From Rhizobium leguminosarum bv. viciae USDA 2370 (GTDB lineage: Bacteria > Pseudomonadota > Alphaproteobacteria > Rhizobiales > Rhizobiaceae), in the NCBI RefSeq assembly GCF_002008365.1, contig NZ_MRDL01000037.1, forward strand, positions 124,001-188,000: a DNA stretch of 64,000 bases, given 5' to 3'. Positions 33,276 to 40,779 of this stretch are shown here, piece by piece. Numbering within the stretch: the first letter of the stretch is position 1; the number at the start of each line of letters is the position of its first letter. The translations under genes were made by a program, and so were the position numbers. The notes below the pieces were generated by a model, which ran no database searches, was not told the origin of the DNA, and saw only the letters and a list, made by a program, of their open reading frames with translations.

Positions 33276-34163
33276 TTACCACCTCACCTTGAAGACTTTG
33301 ATGAAGACGTTGGCCATGATCATCACCATTGCCAGGCTGACGAGGCTCAGCGTTGCGCCATACCCCCATTTCAGGAACGAGAAGGTCTGCTGCCAGGCGT
33401 AAAGGCTGACGGTATAGGTGGCCGTTCCCGGGCCGCCCGAGGTCATGACGAAGACATAGTCGAACACCCGGAAGAGATCGATGCCGCGCAGGAGCACGGC
33501 GACCGCGATGACCTTCGACATCATCGGCAACGTCAGCCGGCGGAACATCTGGAAGGACGAGGCGCCATCGATCATCGCTGCTTCATAGGGCTCGGCCGGC
33601 AGCGAGCGAAGACCGGCCATGAAGATCAGCACCATGAAGGGCGTCCACTGCCAGATTTCAGCGACAAGCACGCCGGCCAAAGCAAGGGATGACGTGGCAA
33701 GGATTGGAGTCGATTTGTCGAGCAGACCCATCGTGTTGAGCAGATAGGGGAGCACGCCGAATTGCGGATCCTCCATCAACAGGAACATCATACCGGCGAT
33801 GGCGGGGGGGATGACCAATGTCATCGACAGTGTGGCTCGCAGTACGCTGAAGCCCGGCAGTTCGGCATCCAACAGCATGGCGATTGCCATGCCGAGGATG
33901 ATTTCGAACACCAGCGCGACAATGAAATAGAGGAAGGTGACGCCCAGCGCGCTCCAGAAACGCGTGTCGTTCCAGAGCTGAACCCAATTCGCCATGCCGA
34001 CGAATTTCAACGCGCGCTTTGTCGGCACGAATTCGTGAAAGCTCAGCCAGACGTTGTAGATCAGCGGATAGATTGTGAATACCACGAGCAAGCAAACCAG
34101 TGGCAGGAGCCACGGGATCGGCGAGTCCGATATTGCAATGCGTTTCACCTGTGCGACGGACAT
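33276..34163 (-). CDS. MalF-type carbohydrate ABC permease
   Basis: A 295-residue permease with six helices and the EAA motif (LPAEPYEAAMIDGASSFQMF followed by RRLTLPMM). The start at 34163 (MSVAQVKRIAISDSPIPWLL) places a short cytoplasmic tail before the first helix; an upstream extension of 44 codons is rejected as non-homologous. It follows the GlpD-like gene after about 150 bases, a gap that could hold an internal promoter, though I see no clear one. Confidence 0.92.
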   Translation of the reverse strand: MSVAQVKRIAISDSPIPWLLPLVCLLVVFTIYPLIYNVWLSFHEFVPTKRALKFVGMANWVQLWNDTRFWSALGVTFLYFIVALVFEIILGMAIAMLLDAELPGFSVLRATLSMTLVIPPAIAGMMFLLMEDPQFGVLPYLLNTMGLLDKSTPILATSSLALAGVLVAEIWQWTPFMVLIFMAGLRSLPAEPYEAAMIDGASSFQMFRRLTLPMMSKVIAVAVLLRGIDLFRVFDYVFVMTSGGPGTATYTVSLYAWQQTFSFLKWGYGATLSLVSLAMVMIMANVFIKVFKVRW

Positions 34164-34317
34164 TCCGTACCCTCCAGCGAGCGGACTGCGGCTATTGCGC
34201 CCGGCATGAGCGCGCGTCACCGTTGCCAAACCCGCACTCCTCTGCCGGTTCAGCTCTGCTCGATCCTGTTTCTCTACGCCGGCGCAAGCCGGCATGCGTC
34301 ATCAAAGCTGCGGCCGG

Positions 34318-35865
34318 TCAGTGTGCCGCTGCTTTCTTCTCACTGTGCATGCCTGTCGCGGAGCGTTGCTCTGCCATCCAGGCATCCAATTCGGTAATCT
34401 CGTTCAAGCCCATGCGGATGCCGGCTTTTGTCCGGCGAAACACCACATCCTCGGCCGTGCGCGCATACTCGCGGGTCATCAGGAAACGGACCTCCGCCTC
34501 CGTCAGGTCGGCGCCGAAGGACCGGCCCAGGTCAGCCCGTGTGCGGGAACCGACCAGAATGGCGCGCGCCTCGGAACCATAGTGCCTGACAAGGCGCCGC
34601 GCCGCGCGTATGTCCAGAAATCCATAGTCCCGCGTAAGATCCTGAGCCAGGAACTCTGCTGAACCTGCGGGAAAGTCGCCGCCGGGCAAGGCATGCTTGC
34701 CCGTCCAGTGCGCCCTTACACCCCACTCTGGGAACCGCGTTGCCAACTTCTGCATCGCATTCTCGGCAAGGCAGCGATAGGTTGTAATCTTTCCACCGAA
34801 GATACTCAGAAGCGGTGCTTCGTCTTCCGCGCCGTCGAATTCCAGCACATAGTCGCGCGTGGTTTCCTGCGCATTGGCAGCACCGTCGTCGTAAAGTGGC
34901 CGAACACCGGAATAAGTCCAGACGACCTCTTCTCGCGTCACCCCGGCCTTAAAATAGGAAGAGGCTGCCTGGCACAGATAGTCGATCTCGTCATCCGAAA
35001 TACGGACGTTTTCGGGTTGATCCTTATGATCGACATCGGTTGTGCCGATCAGTGTGAAGTCGTCCTCGTACGGGATGGAGAAGACGATACGTCCATCGGG
35101 ATTCTGGAAAATGTAGCAGCGATCGTGTGCGTACAGGCGCGGTACGACAATGTGAGAGCCCCTGACGAGCCGGATTTTTGCTTGCGTCTTCCGGTTCAAA
35201 ACGATGGCCAGAACCTGGTCCACCCACGGACCGGCGGCATTGACAAGCGCCCGGGCAGAAATTGTCTCGCATCGCCCGGTTTCAGCATCCTCCACGGTCA
35301 CATGCCACAGCCCGTTCTCGCGGCTTGCCTGCACGCAACGTGTGCGCGTGCGAATGTCGGCGCCCCGTTTTTCCGCGTCGCGCGCATTGAGGACGACGAG
35401 GCGGTTGTCCTGTACCCAGCAATCGGAATATTCGAACGCGATGGCGGACACGTCGCGAAGGGGTGCGCCGACGGGATCACGCGAAAGCTTGAGTGTCCGT
35501 GTTCCCGGAAGCTTTTTCCGACCGCCGAGATGATCGTAGATGAACAATCCGAGCCGCAACAGCCACGCCGGCCGCAGCCCCTTGCGATGCGGCAGCACGA
35601 AACGGAGCGGCCAGATGATATGCGGCGCTATGTGCCACAGAACCTCCCGCTCGCGCAGCGCATGGCGCACGAGCCCGAATTCATAGTGTTCGAGGTAACG
35701 AAGGCCACCATGAATGAGCTTGGTCGACGCCGATGACGTGGCGGAGCCAAGATCCGACTGTTCGCACAGAAAGACGCGGAGCCCGCGACCGGCCGCGTCG
35801 CGCGCCAGACCAGCGCCGTTGATTCCGCCACCGATGATCGCCAGGTCGTACGTCGCCATCGTCAT
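34318..35865 (-). CDS. GlpD/EryB-like FAD-dependent polyol-phosphate dehydrogenase
   Basis: A 515-residue flavoprotein of the GlpD family, which oxidises sn-glycerol-3-phosphate to DHAP and passes electrons to the quinone pool. It has the FAD dinucleotide fold DLAIIGGGINGAGLARDA, TSSASTKLIHGGLRYLEH, VNAAGPWVDQV, TLIGTTDVDH and SIFGGKITTYR, plus a C-terminal helical DAO domain. The erythritol-phosphate dehydrogenase EryB belongs to the same family and size class, so the substrate could be a four- or five-carbon polyol phosphate. It overlaps the upstream HAD gene by four bases. A SorC-type regulator and FGGY kinase nearby recall ery loci. Confidence 0.9.
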   Translation of the reverse strand: MTMATYDLAIIGGGINGAGLARDAAGRGLRVFLCEQSDLGSATSSASTKLIHGGLRYLEHYEFGLVRHALREREVLWHIAPHIIWPLRFVLPHRKGLRPAWLLRLGLFIYDHLGGRKKLPGTRTLKLSRDPVGAPLRDVSAIAFEYSDCWVQDNRLVVLNARDAEKRGADIRTRTRCVQASRENGLWHVTVEDAETGRCETISARALVNAAGPWVDQVLAIVLNRKTQAKIRLVRGSHIVVPRLYAHDRCYIFQNPDGRIVFSIPYEDDFTLIGTTDVDHKDQPENVRISDDEIDYLCQAASSYFKAGVTREEVVWTYSGVRPLYDDGAANAQETTRDYVLEFDGAEDEAPLLSIFGGKITTYRCLAENAMQKLATRFPEWGVRAHWTGKHALPGGDFPAGSAEFLAQDLTRDYGFLDIRAARRLVRHYGSEARAILVGSRTRADLGRSFGADLTEAEVRFLMTREYARTAEDVVFRRTKAGIRMGLNEITELDAWMAEQRSATGMHSEKKAAAH

Positions 35866-36674
35866 GCAGTCGGTCTCCCCTTGCGGGCTTCCAGAAGACG
35901 GTCTGCAACCTCGACGAAACCTTGTCCGCCTTCAGCGGCCGTTACGTAAGTCGGTTCAGCCTCGATGCGGCCTTGAAAATGCAGGACATTGGCAACGCCG
36001 CAGGCGTTGGGAAAGAAGTGGAACATCGGCGCATCGTTCGGACTATCGCCGACGAACACGACCTTGTCCTTATCCCGGTCAATGTCGAGCCCGAGCACGT
36101 CGGCCGCGAAACGGCGCGTCATCGTCAACTTGTCATAGGCACCATACCAGCCGTTGACATGGATGGACGAAACCTTTGCAACCGCACCCTCCTCCTCGAA
36201 GATCCGCTTGATGCGGTCCACTGCGCTGGCCGGCAAGGATGGCACATCCTCAGAAAAGTCGATGGCGAGGTCGGCCTCGCGATAAAGCTGGTCGGCCGAA
36301 ATGGCGGTACCGGGCACTTCGGCCAGGATGCGAGCGCGCACTGTTTCCAACCGTTTACGATCATCGGCGCGCTGATCGCTACTGATCGCGAAAACACGGC
36401 GCATGCGCCGGCTGTGTTGATCATAGGAAAAATAGAATGCGCCGTTTTCACCTACAACGCCTGAAACGGGCCACATCCGCGCAATCATATCGCACCAGCC
36501 AGCGGGTCGGCCGGTGATGGGAGCTACAGCAATGCCGGCGTCCAGAAGTCGCTCCAACGCCTGATAGGCGCAGGCCGGCAGACGTCCGTCCGTGGTCAGC
36601 GTGTCGTCTATATCGGCAAACAGAGTATGGATCCTGCCTGCATCTTCCAACGGCATTTCGACGATGGCGCGCAT
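35862..36674 (-). CDS. HAD-superfamily (IIB-type) phosphatase
   Basis: A 270-residue HAD phosphatase. Motif I is DIDDT (D21, D23), motif II lies in VAPITGRPAGW, motif III Lys is in the KLTMTRRF region, and motif IV is GDSPNDAPMF. A cap domain with a KRLETVRARIL helix lies between, as in the Cof/mannosyl-3-phosphoglycerate-phosphatase group. The start at 36674 has GGGAGG upstream and lies four bases after the stop of the AraM-like gene. It may dephosphorylate a glycerol or polyol phosphate made by neighbouring enzymes, or remove a dead-end product; this is inference from position. Confidence 0.85.
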   Translation of the reverse strand: MRAIVEMPLEDAGRIHTLFADIDDTLTTDGRLPACAYQALERLLDAGIAVAPITGRPAGWCDMIARMWPVSGVVGENGAFYFSYDQHSRRMRRVFAISSDQRADDRKRLETVRARILAEVPGTAISADQLYREADLAIDFSEDVPSLPASAVDRIKRIFEEEGAVAKVSSIHVNGWYGAYDKLTMTRRFAADVLGLDIDRDKDKVVFVGDSPNDAPMFHFFPNACGVANVLHFQGRIEAEPTYVTAAEGGQGFVEVADRLLEARKGRPTA

Positions 36675-36678
36675 GAGA

Positions 36679-38034
36679 TCACACCTCCCCGCGCGAGAAG
36701 TCTTCGAGAATGCCTTCGTCGGCGGCGATATCGAGAAACGAATACCGGTTGCGCATCTCGCGGCAGTGAACCACCGCCTCACGGTAAAAGTCGACCGGGA
36801 CGCCGAGTTCCTGTGCCGTCGTGGGACCACCTGCTGCCTTGAGCAGCCGCGTCATTTCTTCGACCGGAATGACGAAGGCTTTCAGTTCCTCCCGCAGTAC
36901 CGGCCAGATCTCGGCGATCTTTTCATTGAGCGCGCCGATTTCTTTTTCATCGAAGATCTTGGGCTGAATCTCATTGAAGCATTGTTGGGCAATATCTGCG
37001 CCCATGCGACGCGACATTCCCTGAAGATCGATCCTGGTTGCCTTCATTTTCGGCGGTGACGCGTTTTCCAGATAGTGCCGCTGTAAGCGGCCCATGGTCA
37101 GCACGCCGACGCCAACCTGCTGGCCATGAAGCGTCCCCGGATGGCGGTCTCCCGCGAAGCAATCGATGTAGTGGGAGATCTGGTGCTCGCCCATAGAGCC
37201 ATGGTTCGACATGCCGGTAAAGGAGACACCGAGACCGCACATCGTCAGAACACGGTAGAGGTAGCCGTTTGCGGAGACATCGCCGCGGTTGATCCCCTCG
37301 GCGCGCCGGTTTAGCTCCGCCTCGTCCTCCTGCTGAATGATATAAGGCGCGTTATCGTAGGCCGTCCCGAAGAGACGATGCGACAGCCACCAGTCCACCT
37401 GCGCCACAGACCGAACGAGGCAATCGGCGAAGCCGGCAGCCGATAGATAGGTGGGCGCCGCAGCGGCGACAGAAAGGTCAACAAAGAAACCCGCCGGCGC
37501 ATGCGATGGCAAAGACACTTTGAGACCGTTGTCGAGGGTTATAGACGCGGTGGTCGAGGTATAGCCGTTCATCGAGGCGGCGGTGCCGAATACACAATAC
37601 CGCCGTCCATCGAGGCCGGTCACGTATTTCACCAGATCGTTGATCGTGCCCGACCCCACTGCGACCACACCTTCGGCGCCTTTCAGTTTTTCGGTCAACA
37701 CAGCCACATTCGCCATATCGGCATGCGGATGGTCGAGAAGAACGGTCTTGACGGGGCCGAGCGATCGGAGAGCATGGGCGATGCGTTCACCCATCGCATC
37801 CCAGGTGGCGTGATCGGCCACGACTGTGAATGTGTTGCCTAGCCCTAGTCCGGCAACCAGTTCGGCTTCCCGTCCCTCAAGGCTATCTGCGATGACGATA
37901 GATTCGTAAGGCACAGTTGCTGGTTTGCCCGTCTCCGGATCCACCCAGCGCCCGGCGACGATATCATCAATCAACGCGGTCCAGCCGCCCTGGGGAGCGC
38001 TTGCGGCGCCGCCCTGGTTCCCTGTCGTTTCCAT
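36679..38034 (-). CDS. AraM/EgsA-like sn-glycerol-1-phosphate dehydrogenase family protein
   Basis: A 451-residue member of the iron-containing-alcohol-dehydrogenase-like G1P dehydrogenase family (EgsA/AraM), which interconverts DHAP and sn-glycerol-1-phosphate. Features are VAVGSGTINDLVKYV for the dinucleotide, the GTAASMNGYTSTTASI substrate/cofactor loop, and metal-site histidines in SNHGSMGEHQISHYID and HPGTLHGQQVGVG. It is longer than archaeal EgsA (about 350) by a 30-residue N-terminus and C-terminal helices, as in bacterial AraM. It is first in the operon, right behind the divergent promoter. In bacteria such enzymes are rare beside GlpD and GpsA homologues. Confidence 0.85.
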   Translation of the reverse strand: METTGNQGGAASAPQGGWTALIDDIVAGRWVDPETGKPATVPYESIVIADSLEGREAELVAGLGLGNTFTVVADHATWDAMGERIAHALRSLGPVKTVLLDHPHADMANVAVLTEKLKGAEGVVAVGSGTINDLVKYVTGLDGRRYCVFGTAASMNGYTSTTASITLDNGLKVSLPSHAPAGFFVDLSVAAAAPTYLSAAGFADCLVRSVAQVDWWLSHRLFGTAYDNAPYIIQQEDEAELNRRAEGINRGDVSANGYLYRVLTMCGLGVSFTGMSNHGSMGEHQISHYIDCFAGDRHPGTLHGQQVGVGVLTMGRLQRHYLENASPPKMKATRIDLQGMSRRMGADIAQQCFNEIQPKIFDEKEIGALNEKIAEIWPVLREELKAFVIPVEEMTRLLKAAGGPTTAQELGVPVDFYREAVVHCREMRNRYSFLDIAADEGILEDFSRGEV

Positions 38035-38081
38035 TCCTGATGTCCAGTCTTATTGTGATGAAAACAAAAGACACCCGCCAC

Positions 38082-38142
38082 TGACACTTGTCAATACATA
38101 AATCAAATAGCCTTGACATTTGCCATTCGGTGTCATCAGATA
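38082..38142 (+). promoter_or_regulatory. Divergent regulatory region: TGACA/TGTCA palindromes and sigma70-like promoter
   Basis: TGACACTTGTCA at 38082-38093 is a 12-base palindrome. A second TGACA...TGTCA pair occurs at 38114-38135. TTGACA at 38113-38118 with CAGATA 18 bases later is a plausible sigma70 promoter reading into the SorC-type gene, and the second palindrome overlaps its -35 element. These are likely sites for the SorC-type regulator. Confidence 0.55.
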
Positions 38143-38173
38143 AGGTGGAAACAAGGAAACACTGAGGAAACAC

Positions 38174-39130
38174 ATGCTGGACGCAGGCGTCACCCTGCCC
38201 ACGGAGTTCGACGACGCCGTCAATTGGGCCGCATGGCTCTATTACGCCGACGAGATGACCCAGAGCGAAATCGCCAAAACGCTCAACGTCTCCCGCGCAA
38301 CAGTCGTCAATTACCTTCAAGAGGCGCGCAGCCGTGGCATTGTCTCCATCCGGATCAGCACCTATGCGAGCGGACGGACAAAGATCGCCCGTGCATTGAA
38401 GGAAAAATTTGGCCTTGAAGGCGCGCTGGTCATCCCCTCGACCGGAAATGGCGACCTCGTGCGTCGGTTGGGGGACGCCGGAGCCCGTGTTCTGGCCGAC
38501 CAGGTGACGACGGGAGATGTAATTGGGGTGGCTTGGGGGCGCACCGTGCTTTCGGTCGCCGATCAGATTTCACTTCCTGAACCGCTCTCCAATCTCACCG
38601 TGGTCCAGGTCTCGGGAAGTTCGACGGGCGAGCCGGATTTCTCGCCCGAATTGTGCACCTCGCTACTGTCGAGCCGTATTGGCGCGCGTTGCGTCAACCT
38701 TCTGGCGCCGGCCATTCTATCGACCAAGGAACTCAGGGCGATGCTGCTCGACGAACCAGTCCTGAAAAAACAGTTCGACCTCATACACTCGACAAACCGC
38801 ATTTTGTTTGGTGTCGGCGATGTCGGCCCTAAAAGCACCGTGCGAGCGTCCGGGATCGCAAGCCAAAGGGAAATCGACACATATGTCGAACATGGTGCGG
38901 TCGCGGTTATCATCGGTCGGTTTATCGATGCGCACGGTCGCGCGGTAGGCGGCGAGCACGATGAACGAATGGTCGGAATCGCACTCGAAGAGCTTATTCA
39001 GACGCCCAATAGGATTTGCGTGGCAGGTGGGGCCGGCAAGATAGAGGCCATTACCGCAACACTCGAAGGCGGTTACGCGACGCATTTCGTCACAGACATG
39101 GCCACGGGAGAGGCCTTGTTGGGGGTTTGA
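38174..39130 (+). CDS. SorC/DeoR-type sugar-binding transcriptional regulator (EryD-like)
   Basis: A 318-residue SorC-family regulator. The N-terminal HTH reads AAWLYYADEMTQSEIAKTLN and VSRATVVNYLQEARSRGIV. The C-terminal sugar-phosphate-binding domain has GVAWGRTVLSVADQI, FGVGDVGPKSTV and the closing VAGGAGKIEAITATLEGG. GAGG precedes the ATG. It is divergent from the ten-gene polyol operon and 116 bases upstream of the kinase gene, and TGACA-type palindromes lie in the shared promoter region. EryD of erythritol loci belongs to this family. The effector is probably the phosphorylated pathway intermediate. Confidence 0.9.
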   Translation: MLDAGVTLPTEFDDAVNWAAWLYYADEMTQSEIAKTLNVSRATVVNYLQEARSRGIVSIRISTYASGRTKIARALKEKFGLEGALVIPSTGNGDLVRRLGDAGARVLADQVTTGDVIGVAWGRTVLSVADQISLPEPLSNLTVVQVSGSSTGEPDFSPELCTSLLSSRIGARCVNLLAPAILSTKELRAMLLDEPVLKKQFDLIHSTNRILFGVGDVGPKSTVRASGIASQREIDTYVEHGAVAVIIGRFIDAHGRAVGGEHDERMVGIALEELIQTPNRICVAGGAGKIEAITATLEGGYATHFVTDMATGEALLGV

Positions 39131-39246
39131 CAATCACAAGCGGTGGCGAAGGGCCGCTGCCTGTGGAGGTATTCAATGGACCCACCCGCATCACATCGGT
39201 TCGTACCGAGGTATCGCGGATCACTCAGCGGAGAGGAGCCGCTTTA

Positions 39247-40740
39247 ATGCAGTCGGAGGAACGTTATGTCATAGGGATCGATTCATCGACGCAATCGGTG
39301 AAGGCCATTGCCTGGTCGAAAGACGGTCAGCCTTGTTTCGAAGGGCGTGCGCCGCACACGCTGATAACGCCTGACGCCCACCGCGCAGAACAGGATCCCG
39401 ACGAATGGTGGAGCGCAGCGATCACTGCCTTGAAAGCTGTAGCCGGAGCTACCGACCCCGACCGCATCGATGGCATAGCGATTTCCAATCAGCGCGAGAC
39501 AATGGCATTGCTGGACGACCAGCGACGTCCGCTGGCGCCCGCCACGGTTTGGCTCGACCGGCGTGCGCGGGACATGCCCGCCCTCCTTGCTGACGAATTG
39601 GGCGCGGATGTTCTGCACGGCATATCCGGAAAGCCGGTCGATGTTATTCCTTGCGTCTATCGCCTGCGCTGGATGCGTGCCAATCAGCCGGAGTTGCTCG
39701 ATAAGGCGGCTTATATTCTGTCCGTGCATGACTACTTGACGATGCAGCTGAGCGGCACGCCGCAGGCGACATGGACAAGCGCCGATCCGTTCGGAATTTT
39801 CGATATCGTCAGTAAAACCTGGTCGAAGACGATCCTCGGCCACCTCATGATCGACGAGGCCAAGCTTCCGCCGCTCAATCCGCCCGCCTCCAGAATCGGC
39901 TCTATCTCCCAGGAAGCCGCTGCGCAGACGGGCCTGAAACCAGGCACGCCAATCTTTGCTGCCGGCGGAGATGGTCATTGCGCCGCTCTTGGCGTAGGCG
40001 CGATCGAACCGGGGACAGTCTATCTTAATCTCGGAACAGCGGTCGTGGGTGGCCTCTGGTCAGCCACGCCGGAATTGAGCGGACATTGGCGCACGCTGGT
40101 ATCTCCCACTGGCGACGGCTATGTTCTGGAAAGCGTACAGCGGGGCGGTGCTTTTTTCGTGAACTGGCTGCTCGATAATTTCGCTGGCGGACGCACGGAT
40201 GTGGCGGTTTTTCAACGACTAGAGGCGGAAGCCATGCGCCTGCCTGTCGGCTCTGACGGGCTGACGGTGTGCCCATATCTGATGGGCTGTATGGATCCCT
40301 ACTGGGATGAAAATGCGCGGGCGAGTTTTACTGGCTTCGGGCCGGATCACGGAATGGGTCATCTCTATCGCGCATCCCTTGAAGCGATCACGCTCGAATT
40401 TGCAAGGAGCTTGCAGGAGATGAGGGCCACGGGGCTCGTAGCCGAGCGAATTTTCGTGATCGGCGGCGGAGCTTCGAGTGTGCTGTGGAGAAAAATGGTT
40501 TCAGATGCTACAGGGCTTCCTGTCCATCGCAGCCTCTCCAATGAGGCATCGGCACTTGGTGCAGGCATTGCGGCAGCGGTGGGTGCCGGGTGGTACAGCA
40601 ATTTCCACGAAGCGAAAAATGCCATGGCGCGGACGACCGAAGCCCTTGCGCCTGATCCTGCCGCTTACGAGGATTGGCTTACCCTCTCGGAAAGACAGGC
40701 CCAAGTTTACATCAACAATCGCGAGCAAGGGCGGACGTGA
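39247..40740 (+). CDS. FGGY-family carbohydrate kinase
   Basis: A 497-residue FGGY kinase (xylulose/glycerol/erythritol kinase superfamily), phosphorylating a sugar or polyol with ATP. It has the N-terminal phosphate loop GIDSSTQSVKA, ISNQRETMALLD, VWLDRRA, the catalytic-Asp segment AAGGDGHCAALGVGAI, LNLGTAVVGG, and the C-terminal adenosine motif FVIGGGASSVLWRKMVSDAT. The ATG at 39247 starts the domain; the frame is open much further upstream but that part lies inside the regulator gene. It probably makes the ketose-1-phosphate or polyol phosphate used by the aldolase or GlpD-like enzyme of the divergent operon. Confidence 0.9.
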   Translation: MQSEERYVIGIDSSTQSVKAIAWSKDGQPCFEGRAPHTLITPDAHRAEQDPDEWWSAAITALKAVAGATDPDRIDGIAISNQRETMALLDDQRRPLAPATVWLDRRARDMPALLADELGADVLHGISGKPVDVIPCVYRLRWMRANQPELLDKAAYILSVHDYLTMQLSGTPQATWTSADPFGIFDIVSKTWSKTILGHLMIDEAKLPPLNPPASRIGSISQEAAAQTGLKPGTPIFAAGGDGHCAALGVGAIEPGTVYLNLGTAVVGGLWSATPELSGHWRTLVSPTGDGYVLESVQRGGAFFVNWLLDNFAGGRTDVAVFQRLEAEAMRLPVGSDGLTVCPYLMGCMDPYWDENARASFTGFGPDHGMGHLYRASLEAITLEFARSLQEMRATGLVAERIFVIGGGASSVLWRKMVSDATGLPVHRSLSNEASALGAGIAAAVGAGWYSNFHEAKNAMARTTEALAPDPAAYEDWLTLSERQAQVYINNREQGRT

Positions 40741-40779
40741 GCCCGGCTGTGTGAACGAGCATGAAGTGGCGCGAACGTT

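Noticed and set aside
39016..39246. Kinase frame extending upstream to 39016
   Set aside because: This part overlaps the regulator gene in another frame and does not resemble the FGGY family; the domain begins at 39247.
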